DNA of 35,761 nt from Pseudomonadota bacterium (GCA_021793575.1 JAJYSM010000032.1:1-35761); one strand, 5' to 3'. Shown: positions 1 through 9,251, counted from the first letter of the stretch. Program-made: numbers and translations. Notes: a model not told the origin generated them from the sequence alone.

Positions 1-231
1 AAAGGAGCACCGGCCTATCTTGTTGGCACTTCGTCCCAGGCTGCGCTGGGAGCGGTTCTCATGAACGCCCTGAAAGAACTCGGGGCGTCAGAGGCCATCG
101 GCCCTCGGACTTCGACGGACGTAACAGATGCCCCTGTTTTCGCACCCCGTTGGTGCGATTTGCCTGCTTGGTGCGCGGAGGGGCGCTGCGCCGATCTCAA
201 GCCCGACAGGCTGCTAGCGAACGACCATTAG
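1..231 (+). CDS. 3' end of an unknown protein (partial)
   Basis: The plus-strand frame is open from the first base to a TAG at 229-231, giving 76 residues of a protein that starts outside the window. It begins KGAPAYLVGTSSQAALGAVL and ends in a Cys/Trp-rich segment (RWCDLPAWCAEGRCADLKPD). I recognise no family, and no membrane segment or signal is visible in the part present. Codon use is plausible for a gene but somewhat less GC-biased at third positions than the core genes downstream, as in the rest of the accessory stretch to about 4070. The next 240 bp, up to the IS element, hold nothing I can support. A chance open frame cannot be excluded. Confidence 0.4.
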   Translation, partial: KGAPAYLVGTSSQAALGAVLMNALKELGASEAIGPRTSTDVTDAPVFAPRWCDLPAWCAEGRCADLKPDRLLANDH

Positions 232-479
232 CTGTGGTGTTGCTCACCTTGAACAGGTGAATGTGTACTATCGCTTGATCCATGTGCGCTCCCGTCTCGT
301 GGAAAGAGACGAGGGCGAAATAACGCCATCGACACCTACAACACCCTGTCCCCTCTTCGAGCATACCCCACCCACACCGACGAGCCCAACAAGTGGTCTG
401 ACGGAACAGGGGGATTGTTAGGCTCGCACAGTGAGACCGCGGATCGCTATGCTTCAACTGAGGTAGCGCGTGTATCTAG

Positions 480-492
480 TTCTACTGTGTTA
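480..492. repeat. IS terminal inverted repeat (transposase 3' side)
   Basis: TTCTACTGTGTTA, an exact inverted match to 1937-1949. It is preceded by CTAG (476-479), one copy of the target duplication. It contains the transposase stop codon on the minus strand. Confidence 0.9.
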
Positions 493-1882
493 GTAAACAC
501 GACTGATGCCTCGGTGCGCTCGGCCGCAGCACGGGCAGCGTGACAGATGGCGCGCGATGACGCGGGCGAGGCGGAAGCGCAAGGTCGCGATCGACCACGG
601 CAGGTGGCGCTGCATGGGCCCCAGCCCCGCGCGGGCGGAAGCCTTCGGGTACGGTAGGTTCTTTGAATCGAGCACGGTTTTTTTTACTGCCGCGCAGGCG
701 CTCCAGGGTCAAAAAGCCATAGGCGGCGATGCACAGGCTGGCATGGTGATGAAAGCCGCGCCAGTTGCGTCCTTCGTAGTGGCCCAGGCCGAGTTCCTGC
801 TTGAGTTCCAGGTAGTCCCGCTCGATGCGCCAACGGCCTTTGATGATGCCGACGAGTGCCTTGAAGGTCGTTTCTTCAGGCAGCGTCGACAGCCAGTAGC
901 GAAGCGGTTCGGCGTCGCCGCGAGGCCATTCGATGACCAGCCATTCGGGATCCCGTGCGCGGTCGTCGTGGGCGGTGACCACGCGCACGCGGGCAAAGCG
1001 ACCAGACAATGTTTCTGCTGAGCCCTGTCGCCAGGCGATGGTGCGATACGCACGCGCCGGCAGCGCCTGCGCCAGGGCACGCACGTTGATAGGCGGATGT
1101 GCCGCATCGCGCACCACTCGCACGCGGGGGCGACCCGTGGCCGCCGGCGGCGGGGTGGTGGCCGGTTGATGCGCGCCCCACCACACCGTGGTGAGCGGCC
1201 GGATACCCAGCGCGTAGATCAGCTCTTGCTCACTCATCTCATCGCGAAGCGCGCAGTCATCGCCGTAGGCGGCATCGCCCAGCACCACGCCCCGCGGCAC
1301 CTTGGCGGCGACCGCGGCCCGGATCTGCGCGGCGGCGATCTGGTTCTTGGTCAGGAAGCCCACCGACGCGGGAACGCCAGCCTCGGCGCACCGCTTAGGA
1401 TCGTCGGTCCACTCGGCCGGCAGGTAGAGCTGATAGGCCAAGGGCAGGCTGTTCGAGTCCGTCGCCAGCGACAGGCTCACCGCGACCCGACAGTTGTCGG
1501 TCTTGCCGGTCTGCCCGCAATACTGGCGGGCCACGCCCACCGAATGCGTGCCCTTCTTCGGAAAGCCGGTGTCGTCGATGATCCAGAAGCAGCGCTCCGC
1601 TCCGCCGCGCGTCAATACCGGCAGCACCTGCTCGGCGACCGTGGCCAGCAAGGCGTCGTCGCTCCAGTCCGAGGTCGACACCAGGTGATGCATCGATTGA
1701 TGGGCCGAACGCACATCCTGTGGCCGCACCCGCGCCGCCATCGGCTCCACGCTCTTGCGCCCGCCGGGCAGCATCAACCCTTGCAGGTACCAGGTTGCTG
1801 GCGCCGCCCTATCCGCGTGCCCCAAGGCGGACACCATCGCCTCGCCATATCGTGCAAAGCGTGCCTCCAGACTCGTGCCCAT
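482..1882 (-). CDS. IS701-family transposase, probably frameshifted near its C-terminus
   Basis: A DDE transposase of 466 residues from the ATG at 1882, which follows a near-perfect Shine-Dalgarno (AAGGAGG); an upstream in-frame start has no such site. The N-terminal GHADR and LPGGRKSVEPMAAR segments are typical of IS701 transposases. The first catalytic Asp lies in WIIDDTGFPKKG (about residues 103-104), the second in VLGDAAYGDD (about 203), and the Glu in RWRIERDYLELKQELG. After FRPRG the frame becomes an Arg/Pro-rich tail, while the next frame reads QRHLPWSIATLRFRLAR and ends in CPCCG, which resembles the usual family C-terminus. This implies a one-base indel at about 615-640. Whether the shifted product is still active is unknown. 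Confidence 0.88.
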   Translation of the reverse strand: MGTSLEARFARYGEAMVSALGHADRAAPATWYLQGLMLPGGRKSVEPMAARVRPQDVRSAHQSMHHLVSTSDWSDDALLATVAEQVLPVLTRGGAERCFWIIDDTGFPKKGTHSVGVARQYCGQTGKTDNCRVAVSLSLATDSNSLPLAYQLYLPAEWTDDPKRCAEAGVPASVGFLTKNQIAAAQIRAAVAAKVPRGVVLGDAAYGDDCALRDEMSEQELIYALGIRPLTTVWWGAHQPATTPPPAATGRPRVRVVRDAAHPPINVRALAQALPARAYRTIAWRQGSAETLSGRFARVRVVTAHDDRARDPEWLVIEWPRGDAEPLRYWLSTLPEETTFKALVGIIKGRWRIERDYLELKQELGLGHYEGRNWRGFHHHASLCIAAYGFLTLERLRGSKKNRARFKEPTVPEGFRPRGAGAHAAPPAVVDRDLALPPRPRHRAPSVTLPVLRPSAPRHQSCLLTQ

Positions 1883-1936
1883 GACCCACCTCCTTGCGTG
1901 TTGCTCGAAGATGGCGTCATCATGCCATAACATTCA

Positions 1937-1949
1937 TAACACAGTAGAA
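1937..1949. repeat. IS terminal inverted repeat (transposase 5' side)
   Basis: TAACACAGTAGAA, an exact inverted match to 480-492. It is followed by CTAG (1950-1953), the second copy of the target duplication. Because CTAG is self-complementary, the visible inverted match extends to 17 bp. Confidence 0.9.
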
Positions 1950-1962
1950 CTAGGAAGACGCC

Positions 1963-2487
1963 ATGAAACATGCTGACTTCAATATCGGCCTTGAATTCGT
2001 GGGTGGTGCTGGCTATCGGTGGCGCTGCACGGATGTCGGCAAGCGAACGATCCTTGCTATCCGTCTCGATCACGACGATCCGAATTGGTACCAGGGGCCG
2101 CCGTACATCGCGGACGAAGTGGTATTCGATGAACGGGAGATGCAGCGTTGTCATCTTACGGCCGCAGATGTTCTTGCCGCCGCAATCTGTGAGCACGAAA
2201 CGGTTGGACATCCTGGCTATCCCGATGACGCCGTAACGCGGATGATGGAAGCGCGGCATGCGCATCGCTATCCGCACAAGGGCGTGCTGCGTTTCGATCG
2301 ACGTCGATCAGATGGGGAGGTTCTTCACCCTTATGCCGGCCGACAGGACGGAGGTGTCTGGGTGGTCGACCTGTACCTCCCATTCCAGAACGCCTACGAA
2401 GCTATGGCAGAGCGAGATTTCATCGCGTTGCCGCGGGTATCTGCCGAAGATGTTCGGTCGCGTGCAGCACACGTGCGAAACCGATAG
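1963..2487 (+). CDS. Hypothetical protein of 174 residues
   Basis: ATG at 1963 preceded by AGGAAG (1952-1957), part of which is the target duplication of the IS just upstream. The protein starts MKHADFNIGLEFVGGAGYRW and continues with WRCTDVGKRTILAIRLDHDD and VVFDEREMQRC. It looks like a soluble alpha/beta protein without signal peptide or membrane segment. The wording (a GxEF...RWRCTDVG start, then a GPPY...VVFDE block) resembles a widespread family of uncharacterised proteobacterial proteins, but I cannot assign a function. The IS has probably removed its original promoter, so expression may now depend on read-through or an IS-end promoter. The 232 bp after it, before the convergent exonuclease gene, show no supported gene. 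Confidence 0.7.
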   Translation: MKHADFNIGLEFVGGAGYRWRCTDVGKRTILAIRLDHDDPNWYQGPPYIADEVVFDEREMQRCHLTAADVLAAAICEHETVGHPGYPDDAVTRMMEARHAHRYPHKGVLRFDRRRSDGEVLHPYAGRQDGGVWVVDLYLPFQNAYEAMAERDFIALPRVSAEDVRSRAAHVRNR

Positions 2488-2719
2488 TTCGGGAACACCA
2501 TTGACAACGACGTAGGGCGCGGCCCACAGCGAACGAGCGCGCAGGCTCGCTTACTTCCTTTCGTGTAGCTGGCTGGTTCCGCGGCGCGGAGATCGCCTAC
2601 TTCAATCTGTCACCACCCATCCAACCAGTACCAGAGCAGGCTCGAAAAATGGCTTCATGTCCCGCGGCACGTGCCGACCAGGTAGCGGTGCATTACACCG
2701 TCGAAATTGAGGCAGAGGA

Positions 2720-3199
2720 TCAAGGGTCAACCACTTCAACGAAGGCGTGGCGCAAGGCCTCGGCATCCACCAGGGCATGATGCCGCCGCGCCGAGGCATC
2801 TGGGTTGTTCTGGAAATACAGCTCCACTTCGTCGCGCACGTCGTTGCGCTCAATGAGCACCGGCACGAATGGCGGAATCCCTGCCAGATTCCGCCCCCAC
2901 TCGCTCATGGCTTGGCCAAGCAGAACCTTGTCCCACGCCAAATCGAAGTGGATGCGCGGCGTCCCACTCGCTGCCACGAATGCCCTCACGGTTTCCGTAA
3001 GCGCAGGGTCGGCAAGCGCCACCGAGCCACGATCCAACAGCGGATAGACCACATCCCGCACGAACGCAGAAGGGTTCGACGGCAGCGGGTCACGCTCCAC
3101 GTACAGCACCCGTGAGCCATCGCCGTTGACCAATGCGAGGCTTACCAGGTCACGGCTGTCATTCGCCCACTCGGTGTCCAAGAAAAGCAACTCGCTCAC
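2720..3199 (-). CDS. DEDDh-type 3'-5' exonuclease (Rv2179c-like exoribonuclease)
   Basis: 159 residues from a GTG start at 3199 that overlaps the stop of the HigA-like gene (GTGA). The RNase H-fold exonuclease signature is visible: LFLDTEW (D8 and E10, motif I), HFDLAWD (D86 or D90, motif II) and HHALVDAEAL (H140 and D145, motif III). This set of acidic residues plus His binds two metal ions in DEDDh nucleases. The short length and single domain fit the Rv2179c-like 3'-5' exoribonucleases rather than DNA polymerase proofreading subunits. Being translationally coupled to an antitoxin-type regulator, it could act as the toxin of an unusual toxin-antitoxin pair or as a phage-response RNase. That role is inference. 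Confidence 0.75.
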   Translation of the reverse strand: MSELLFLDTEWANDSRDLVSLALVNGDGSRVLYVERDPLPSNPSAFVRDVVYPLLDRGSVALADPALTETVRAFVAASGTPRIHFDLAWDKVLLGQAMSEWGRNLAGIPPFVPVLIERNDVRDEVELYFQNNPDASARRHHALVDAEALRHAFVEVVDP

Positions 3200-3441
3200 G
3201 CCTCGCCGCCTTTCGACTGCGCATAGTTGGCCTGCAGTGCCATCCAGAAGCGCGCCGTATTCACCCCTGCTCGTTCCAGCCGCAGCGCCAGATTCTCGCT
3301 GATGCCGGCGTGTCCGTTGAGCACCCGCGACATGGTTGCGCGGAACACGCCAAACCGCTGGGCCGCTTCGGCCACACTGAGCCCCAACGGCCGAAGCACG
3401 TCCTCACGCAGCAGCTCGCCGGGATGGGGGTGGTTTTTCAT
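3196..3441 (-). CDS. HigA-family antitoxin-like helix-turn-helix regulator
   Basis: 81 residues starting MKNHPHPGELLREDVLRPLG, the classic N-terminus of HigA/VapI antitoxins, followed by an XRE helix-turn-helix (SVAEAAQRFGVFRATMSRVL, then NGHAGISENLALRLE). Such proteins bind their own promoter and neutralise a partner toxin. The usual HigB partner (RelE fold, about 95 residues, upstream) is absent. The upstream gene is a 72-residue unknown protein 21 bp away, and the downstream overlapping gene is a DEDDh exonuclease. The start has no strong ribosome site, so translation may depend on the upstream gene. Confidence 0.85.
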   Translation of the reverse strand: MKNHPHPGELLREDVLRPLGLSVAEAAQRFGVFRATMSRVLNGHAGISENLALRLERAGVNTARFWMALQANYAQSKGGEA

Positions 3442-3462
3442 GATCGGGACTGGAAGCGGTTC

Positions 3463-3681
3463 TTAGTCCAGTACGGCGCGGATCGCAGCATCGTCATTCG
3501 GACGCAGCGCTTGGGCGCGGCGTTGGGCCGCCTCGTAGGCGGCGCCGGCTTGCTCGATGTCCTCCGGCGTGCCGGTTTTCTTGGCGATCAGGTAGACCCG
3601 AAACAGTCTGCCCGCTTCGGCATCGAGGTGTTCGCGGGCGCACTCAAAGTTCACGCCGTAGTTTATGTCCTGTCGATCCAT
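3463..3681 (-). CDS. Small unknown protein, first gene of the HigA/exonuclease unit
   Basis: 72 residues from the ATG at 3681, which has a good Shine-Dalgarno (GGAGGA) nine bases upstream. The frame is open further upstream, but that extension is Arg/Pro-rich and lacks a ribosome site, so I use the short form. The protein starts MDRQDINYGVNFECAREHLD, is acidic and predicted helical, and ends in RRAQALRPNDDAAIRAVLD. I recognise no family. Co-orientation with the antitoxin-like gene 21 bp downstream suggests one transcript. Possible roles are a toxin, an accessory protein or an unrelated passenger. Confidence 0.6.
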   Translation of the reverse strand: MDRQDINYGVNFECAREHLDAEAGRLFRVYLIAKKTGTPEDIEQAGAAYEAAQRRAQALRPNDDAAIRAVLD

Positions 3682-4077
3682 GTGGGCATTCCTCCGTCGA
3701 TGTAGTCGGCAAAGTGGTCCTGCATTTTTACCGGTCGATGGATGTACCGGCCTTTCCTTGGAGGGAGGCCGCGTGGGACTTACCTGTCCCTCTTCAAGAG
3801 TGACTATCGCCAAGGCGAGCATGACACAGCCTTGGCTCATGCCTGATGAAGAAGTCTCAAGACACTCACCGCGCATCGGCGCTCCGTGTGTCTGAACAAG
3901 CTATGGCGGTGAAACACAGCAAGCTTCTACGCGTCCGGCGACCGCAAGCATTTGATTTGCCGGGTCATAGCACGCTGTTAGTCGCATCTGGTTAGCAAAG
4001 TACGTACACCCCACCGCATCGTCACACAGGCTCCGGCTTACGGACTCGCACAGACTTTGGCGTTCGGACCACCGGCT
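3682..4077. other. 396-bp non-coding stretch between the HigA unit and tex
   Basis: It must hold the promoter of the minus-strand three-gene unit. A short inverted repeat CCGGT...ACCGG lies near 3731-3750 and could be an operator for the HigA-like protein, but it is weak. A 49-codon plus-strand frame (3846-3995, beginning MKKSQDTHRASAL) has no ribosome site and is not called as a gene. I see no convincing terminator for tex. Confidence 0.5.
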
Positions 4078-6390
4078 TCAGCGCCGGGAGGCCCGCGCCA
4101 GCGCATCGGCAAAGGCGCTGTTGGCCGGTGCCGGTGCGGCCGGTTTGGCGGCGCCGGCCGACGACCGCCCCGGCCGCGGGTCGCGCGCGCTGCTGTCGGC
4201 ACGGCCGCCGCGCGGCTGCCCCGGTTCGTCGTCCAGCCGCATGCTCAGACCGATGCGCTGGCGCGGCAGATCCACTTCCATCACCTTCACCTTGACGATG
4301 TCGCCGGCCTTTACCGCGTCGCGCGGGTCCTTGACGAAGTTGTGCGACAGCGCCGACACGTGCACCAGACCGTCCTGGTGCACGCCGATGTCGACGAACG
4401 CACCAAACGCGGCGACGTTGGTGACGCGGCCTTCGAGGATCATGCCGGGCTTGAGATCGCGCACGTCCTCCACGCCCTCGGCGAAGCTCGGCGCGATGAA
4501 CTCCGGACGTGGATCGCGGCCGGGTTTCTCCAGCTCCTTGAGGATGTCGCGCACGGTCGGCACGCCGAATTTCCCGTCAGTGAACTGCTCCGGCTTGAGG
4601 CCGCGCAGAAAGCCGGTGTCGCCGATGACTGCCTGCATCGCGCGGCCGCTGTGGGCGAGGATGCGTTCGATCACCGGATACGCTTCCGGATGCACCGCGC
4701 TGGCATCCAGCGGGTTGTCGCCGCTGGGCACGCGCAGGAAACCCGCGCACTGCTCGAACGCCTTGTCGCCCAGCCGCGGCACTTTCAGCAGCGCCCTGCG
4801 GTTGGCGAACGGGCCGTGCGCGTCGCGGTGCTTCACCACGTTCTCGGCCACCGTGGCGGAAAGCCCGGCCACGCGCGCTAGCAGCGCGGCCGAGGCGGTG
4901 TTGACGTCGACGCCCACCGCGTTGACGCAGTCCTCCACGCGGGTGTCCAGCGCGCGCGCCAGCTTGATCTGGTTCACATCGTGCTGATACTGGCCCACGC
5001 CGATCGCCTTCGGATCGATCTTCACCAGCTCGGCCAGCGGATCCTGCAGGCGCCGCGCGATCGACACGGCGCCGCGCAGGCTCACGTCCAGCTCGGGGAA
5101 TTCTTTCGCCGCCAGTTCGGAGGCGGAATACACCGACGCGCCGGCTTCGCTCACCACGATCTTCGACAGCTTCGCCGCGGCCAGCTGCTTGATCAGTTCA
5201 CCGGCCAGCTTGTCGGTCTCGCGCGAGGCGGTGCCGTTGCCGATCGCGATCAGGTCGACGCCGTGCTGCTGACACAGCCGCGCCAGCGCGAGCAGCGACT
5301 CGCGCCACTGCCGCCGGGGTTCGTGTGGGTAGATGACATCGGTGGCCAGCAGCTTGCCGGTGGCGTCCACCACCGCGACCTTCACGCCGGTGCGGATGCC
5401 CGGGTCCAGCCCCATCACCGTGCGCGCGCCGGCCGGTGCGGCCAGCATCAGGTCCTTCAGGTTGTCGCCGAACACGCGGATCGCCTCGTCCTCGGCGCCT
5501 TCGCGCACGCGGCCGAACAGGCCCAGCGTGAGGTGCAGGTGCAGCTTGACGCGCCAGGTCAGCCGCACCGTCTCGCGCAGCCACGCATCGGCGGCGCGGT
5601 TGCGGTGCTGGATGCCGGCATGCGCGGCCACCCGGCCTTCGCCTTCGGCATGTCCCTGCTCGGCGTCCGCCGCGGGGGCGAGTTCGAGTTCGAGCACGCC
5701 TTCGTTGCGGGCGCGCATCAGCGCCAGCAGCCGGTGCGACGGGATCTTGCCGATCGGTTCGAGGTGATCGAAGTAGTCACGGAACTTGGCGCCCTCGGTT
5801 TCCTTGCCGGCCACCACCCTGGCGCGGATCTGCCCCTTGGCCCACAGCCAGTCGCGCAGCTGGCCGACCAGGGCCGGATCCTCGGCGAGGGTTTCCATCA
5901 GGATCGCGCGGGCGCCGTCCAGCGCGGCGCGCACATCGGCCACGCCTTTTTCGGCATCGACGAAGGCGGCCGCGAACGCTTCCGGCGAGCGCGTCGGATC
6001 GTCGCGCAGCGCCAGCGCCAGCGGCTCCAGTCCCGCCTCGCGGGCGATCTGCGCCTTGGTGCGGCGGCGCGGCTTGTGCGGCAGGTACAGGTCCTCCAGG
6101 CGCGCCTTGGTGTCGGCGGCGAGCAGCTCGTCTTTCAACGCGTCGGTGAGCTTGCCCTGCTCCTCGATGCTGGCGAGGATGGTGGCGCGCCGGTCCTCCA
6201 GCTCGCGCAGGTAGCGCAGGCGCTCCTCCAGCAGGCGCAGCTGGGTGTCGTCGAGGCCGCCGGTGGCCTCCTTGCGGTAGCGCGCGATGAACGGCACGGT
6301 GGCGCCGCCGTCGAGCAGCTCCACCGCCGCTTGCACCTGCGCGGTGCTGGCGGCGATGTCGTGGGCAATGCGTTGTTCGATGCTGGGCAT
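4078..6390 (-). CDS. tex: Tex, RNA-binding transcription accessory protein
   Basis: 770 residues, the normal length for Tex. The N-terminal helical region contains [17 protein letters not shown] and [16 protein letters not shown], both typical of the family. The YqgF/RNase H-like domain follows around [20 protein letters not shown] and [12 protein letters not shown], then tandem helix-hairpin-helix motifs ([19 protein letters not shown]). Near the C-terminus is an S1 RNA-binding domain ([20 protein letters not shown], then GLVHVSALS). The tail is rich in Ala, Pro and Arg. Tex associates with RNA polymerase and nucleic acid in the cytoplasm and affects transcription and stress or virulence traits in several bacteria. 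It appears to be monocistronic, since a terminator separates it from the upstream RDD gene. Confidence 0.97.
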   Translation of the reverse strand: MPSIEQRIAHDIAASTAQVQAAVELLDGGATVPFIARYRKEATGGLDDTQLRLLEERLRYLRELEDRRATILASIEEQGKLTDALKDELLAADTKARLEDLYLPHKPRRRTKAQIAREAGLEPLALALRDDPTRSPEAFAAAFVDAEKGVADVRAALDGARAILMETLAEDPALVGQLRDWLWAKGQIRARVVAGKETEGAKFRDYFDHLEPIGKIPSHRLLALMRARNEGVLELELAPAADAEQGHAEGEGRVAAHAGIQHRNRAADAWLRETVRLTWRVKLHLHLTLGLFGRVREGAEDEAIRVFGDNLKDLMLAAPAGARTVMGLDPGIRTGVKVAVVDATGKLLATDVIYPHEPRRQWRESLLALARLCQQHGVDLIAIGNGTASRETDKLAGELIKQLAAAKLSKIVVSEAGASVYSASELAAKEFPELDVSLRGAVSIARRLQDPLAELVKIDPKAIGVGQYQHDVNQIKLARALDTRVEDCVNAVGVDVNTASAALLARVAGLSATVAENVVKHRDAHGPFANRRALLKVPRLGDKAFEQCAGFLRVPSGDNPLDASAVHPEAYPVIERILAHSGRAMQAVIGDTGFLRGLKPEQFTDGKFGVPTVRDILKELEKPGRDPRPEFIAPSFAEGVEDVRDLKPGMILEGRVTNVAAFGAFVDIGVHQDGLVHVSALSHNFVKDPRDAVKAGDIVKVKVMEVDLPRQRIGLSMRLDDEPGQPRGGRADSSARDPRPGRSSAGAAKPAAPAPANSAFADALARASRR

Positions 6391-6490
6391 GGCTGACTGG
6401 GATTCCTTGCAACGGCGCGACCGGCCGTCATGGCGTGATCAAGCCGGCGATGATAGCAACTGGCCACGCCGCCCCGGCAGCCTGCGCACA

Positions 6491-6522
6491 TGAAAACGGC
6501 GCCAGGGCCGGGCCCTGACGCC
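6491..6522 (-). terminator. Rho-independent terminator after the RDD/GYF_2 gene
   Basis: The arms GGCGCCAGGG (6498-6507) and CCCTGACGCC (6513-6522) form a 10-bp stem with one G-T type pair and a 5-nt loop. On the minus strand the stem is followed directly by GTTTTC. It lies 19 bp past the stop of the gene at 6542 and separates it from tex. Confidence 0.75.
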
Positions 6523-6541
6523 GCAGTGACGAACCGCCGGA

Positions 6542-7309
6542 TCAGGCGCTGAAGGTGTTGCCGCCGCCTGCCGCTGGGGTGGACGCAGGCTTGAAATCGC
6601 CGGCGCGGCCGTTGAGTACCAGGGTGCCGGCGATCATGTCGTGCAGGCCCTGCTTGCGCCGGGTCCATCCCACCATCAGGAAGCCGATGCCGAGGATGAT
6701 GGCGCTGAGGTATTTGGCCGGGTAGCGGCCGAGTGCGCGCGGCAGGCTGATCCGGGCGCCCTGCATGTCGGTGACGCGTATGCCCAGCGCCAGCTTGCCC
6801 AGCGTCGCCTGCCACGCCGAGCTCTCGCAAAACGCGAAGTACAGCCAGGTGATCACGGTGATCAGCAGTACGGCCGGCATCATGGTGGTGTAGTACTGGT
6901 TCATGGCTGCCATCAGCACATGCAGATCACCCGGCGACGCCTGCTGTGCCTGCTTCATGGTGGCTTCGGCCACATCGCCGCCCAGCATGTTCTGGATCAG
7001 CGTACCGGGGATGTACAGGATGATCGCATCGAGGATGTAGGCCGCCACACGCTTCCAGAAACCCGCATAGTCCTCCAGCGCGGCGGCGGTGGTCGACGGC
7101 AGGGCGGACGGCGTGGCGGCTGCGGCAAGGGGAGGCGGCGTGACGGGCACCTCGTCGGCGAACAGCACCGACAACGGCTGCCAGTCGGCGAGGCCTTCGT
7201 ACCAGCCCAGATCGTCGCGGCTTACCTGACCGCTGCGCAGCCACTGTCGCACGTCGTCCTCCTTGTACGGACCGTGGCGTTCGCCATCCCGACCGATCCA
7301 GATTTCCAT
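6542..7309 (-). CDS. RDD-family membrane protein with N-terminal GYF_2 domain
   Basis: 255 residues. The first ~50 residues (MEIWIGRDGERHGPY, then VRQWLRSGQVSRDDLGWYEG and WQPLS) form a GYF_2 domain, a probable protein-interaction module. After an Ala/Pro-rich linker comes an RDD domain with three to four hydrophobic segments (FWKRVAAYILDAIILYIPG, VLLITVITWLYFAF, YLSAIILGIGFLMVGW) and the GKLALGIRVTD and KQGLHDMIAGT signatures. RDD proteins sit in the inner membrane and some have been linked to ion transport; the substrate here is unknown. It lies 64 bp downstream of mnmG in the same direction, so the two may share a transcript. Confidence 0.9.
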   Translation of the reverse strand: MEIWIGRDGERHGPYKEDDVRQWLRSGQVSRDDLGWYEGLADWQPLSVLFADEVPVTPPPLAAAATPSALPSTTAAALEDYAGFWKRVAAYILDAIILYIPGTLIQNMLGGDVAEATMKQAQQASPGDLHVLMAAMNQYYTTMMPAVLLITVITWLYFAFCESSAWQATLGKLALGIRVTDMQGARISLPRALGRYPAKYLSAIILGIGFLMVGWTRRKQGLHDMIAGTLVLNGRAGDFKPASTPAAGGGNTFSA

Positions 7310-7373
7310 TGCCTGCGCTCCGCCGATAAATGAGGCGCCATCATGCCATGCGTGTCAGCGGCATGGGGCGCGC

Positions 7374-9251
7374 TCAGGCGACCTGGCGGCGCTTCAGATG
7401 CACCAGCAGCAGCGAGATCGCCGCCGGCGTGACGCCGCTGATCCGCGCGGCCTGGCCGAGTGTCGCCGGCTGCGTGCGCTTGAGCTTGAGCAGCACTTCG
7501 GCGGACAACCCGCGCACGTGGTCGTAATCGAAACTGGCGGGAATCACGGTGTGCTCGTGACGCCGCTGGCGTTCGATCTCCTCGCGCTGGCGCTCCAGAT
7601 AGCCGGCGTACTTGACCTGCACCTCGACCTGCGCGGCGACGTCCTCGCGTGCCACCGCGGGGCCGAATTCGGCGATCGCAGTGAGGCTGGCGTAATCGAG
7701 TTCGGGGCGACGCAGCAGATCCAGCGCGTTGGTCTCGCGGCTCACCGCGATGCCGAGCTGACGCTCGATCGCCGCGCCCAGCGCATTGTGCGGCGTGGCC
7801 CACAGTGCGCCGAGGCGCTGCGTCTCGCGCGCGACCGCATCGCGTTTGGTGCGCAGCGCGTCGAAGCGCGCCGTGGGCACCACGCCCAGCGCGTGGCCGG
7901 TTTCGCTGAGCCGCAGGTCGGCGTTGTCCTCGCGCAGGTGCAGCCGGTATTCGGCGCGCGAGGTGAACATGCGGTACGGCTCGATCGTGCCGTTGCTGGT
8001 GAGGTCGTCGATCAGCACGCCGATGTATGCCTCGTCGCGACGCGGATACCACGGCGGCTTGCCCTGCGCGGCGCGCGCGGCGTTCAGGCCGGCGACCAGG
8101 CCCTGCGCGGCGGCCTCCTCGTAGCCGGTGGTGCCGTTGATCTGGCCGGCAAAATACAGCCCGCCGATGGTCTTCGTTTCGAGCCACGGGTTGAGTCCGC
8201 GCGGATCGAAGTAGTCGTATTCGATCGCATAGCCCGGCCGCGTGATGTGGGCATTCCCGAAGCCCTTGATCGAGCGCACCAGCGCCAGTTGCACGTCGAA
8301 CGGCAGCGAAGTGGAGATGCCGTTGGGGTAGACCTCGAACGTGTCCAGCCCTTCCGGCTCGATGAAGATCTGGTGCGAGGATTTCTCGGCGAAGCGCACC
8401 ACCTTGTCCTCGATCGAGGGGCAGTAGCGCGGGCCGACGCCCTCGATCTGGCCGGTGTACAGCGGCGAGCGATCGAGCGCGCCGCGGATCAGCGCGTGCG
8501 TGTGCTCGCAGGTATGGGTGATCCAGCAGCTGATCTGGCGCGGGTGCTCGGCGCGCGAGCCGAGGTACGAAAATATCGGCGCCGGGTCATCGCCGGGCTG
8601 CTCTTCCAGCGCACTGAAGTCGATGCTGCGGCGGTCGATGCGCGGCGGCGTGCCGGTTTTCAGGCGATCGGCGGCGATCGGCAATTCGCGCAGCCTCGCC
8701 GCCAGTGCGGCCGCCGGCGCGTCGCCGGCGCGGCCGCCGGCGTATTGCGCCGGGCCGATGTGGATCTTGCCGGCGAGAAAGGTCCCGGCGGTGAGCACCA
8801 CCGACGTCGCGTGGAACGCCAGGCCCATCTGGGTGACCACGCCGCAGACGCGACCCTGCTCGATGATCAGGTCGTCCACCGCCTGCTGGAACAATTGCAG
8901 GTTGGGCTGGGTTTCCACCAGCTGGCGGATCGCCGCCTTGTACAGCGCACGGTCGGCCTGGCAGCGGGTGGCGCGCACCGCCGGCCCCTTCGAGGCGTTC
9001 AGGGTGCGCCACTGGATGCCCGCACGGTCGGCGGCGTGCGCCATGGCGCCGCCCAGCGCGTCGATCTCCTTGACCAAGTGCCCCTTGCCGATGCCGCCGA
9101 TTGCCGGGTTGCAGCTCATCTGGCCGATCGTCTCGATGCTGTGGCTGAGCAGTAGCGTGCGCGCCCCGCTGCGCGCGGCCGCCAGCGCCGCCTCGGTGCC
9201 GGCATGGCCGCCGCCGATCACGATGACGTCGTAGTGGGTCGGGTGGTGCAT
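7374..9251 (-). CDS. mnmG: MnmG (GidA), tRNA uridine-34 carboxymethylaminomethyl-modification enzyme
   Basis: 625 residues, the standard length. The N-terminus has the FAD dinucleotide-binding motif ([20 protein letters not shown]) followed by the family signatures [20 protein letters not shown] and [35 protein letters not shown] and [19 protein letters not shown] follow, then the C-terminal helical domain used for MnmE binding. With MnmE it installs the cmnm5 group on U34 of several tRNAs in the cytoplasm. The ATG at 9251 has a weak AGGT ribosome site. The usual mnmE-mnmG or rsmG neighbours are not adjacent here. Confidence 0.98.
   Translation of the reverse strand: MHHPTHYDVIVIGGGHAGTEAALAAARSGARTLLLSHSIETIGQMSCNPAIGGIGKGHLVKEIDALGGAMAHAADRAGIQWRTLNASKGPAVRATRCQADRALYKAAIRQLVETQPNLQLFQQAVDDLIIEQGRVCGVVTQMGLAFHATSVVLTAGTFLAGKIHIGPAQYAGGRAGDAPAAALAARLRELPIAADRLKTGTPPRIDRRSIDFSALEEQPGDDPAPIFSYLGSRAEHPRQISCWITHTCEHTHALIRGALDRSPLYTGQIEGVGPRYCPSIEDKVVRFAEKSSHQIFIEPEGLDTFEVYPNGISTSLPFDVQLALVRSIKGFGNAHITRPGYAIEYDYFDPRGLNPWLETKTIGGLYFAGQINGTTGYEEAAAQGLVAGLNAARAAQGKPPWYPRRDEAYIGVLIDDLTSNGTIEPYRMFTSRAEYRLHLREDNADLRLSETGHALGVVPTARFDALRTKRDAVARETQRLGALWATPHNALGAAIERQLGIAVSRETNALDLLRRPELDYASLTAIAEFGPAVAREDVAAQVEVQVKYAGYLERQREEIERQRRHEHTVIPASFDYDHVRGLSAEVLLKLKRTQPATLGQAARISGVTPAAISLLLVHLKRRQVA

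Larger units (their letters stand above)
480..1949 (-). mobile_element. IS701-family insertion sequence, complete with both ends
   Basis: A 1470-bp element bounded by perfect 13-bp inverted repeats (TTCTACTGTGTTA at 480-492 and its complement at 1937-1949). It is flanked on both sides by CTAG (476-479 and 1950-1953), which fits the 4-bp YTAR-type target duplication known for IS701-family elements. It carries one transposase gene on the minus strand whose stop codon lies inside the terminal repeat. The element sits 13 bp in front of the ATG at 1963, so it probably cut that gene off from its promoter. The intact ends and duplication suggest a fairly recent insertion. Confidence 0.9.

Noticed and set aside
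2575-2780. Plus-strand frame reading GWFRGAEIAYFNLSPPIQ, possibly a gene fragment
   Set aside because: It overlaps the end of the exonuclease gene, has no start or ribosome site, and I could not place it in a family.
3663-3725. 20-codon minus-strand frame (MQDHFADYIDGGMPTWIDRT) overlapping the start of the 72-residue gene
   Set aside because: It could be a leader peptide or a frameshifted N-terminus, but it is too short to support without homologues.
3846-3995. 49-codon plus-strand frame beginning MKKSQDTHRASAL
   Set aside because: No ribosome site, no recognisable content, and it lies in a non-coding stretch; kept only as a remark.
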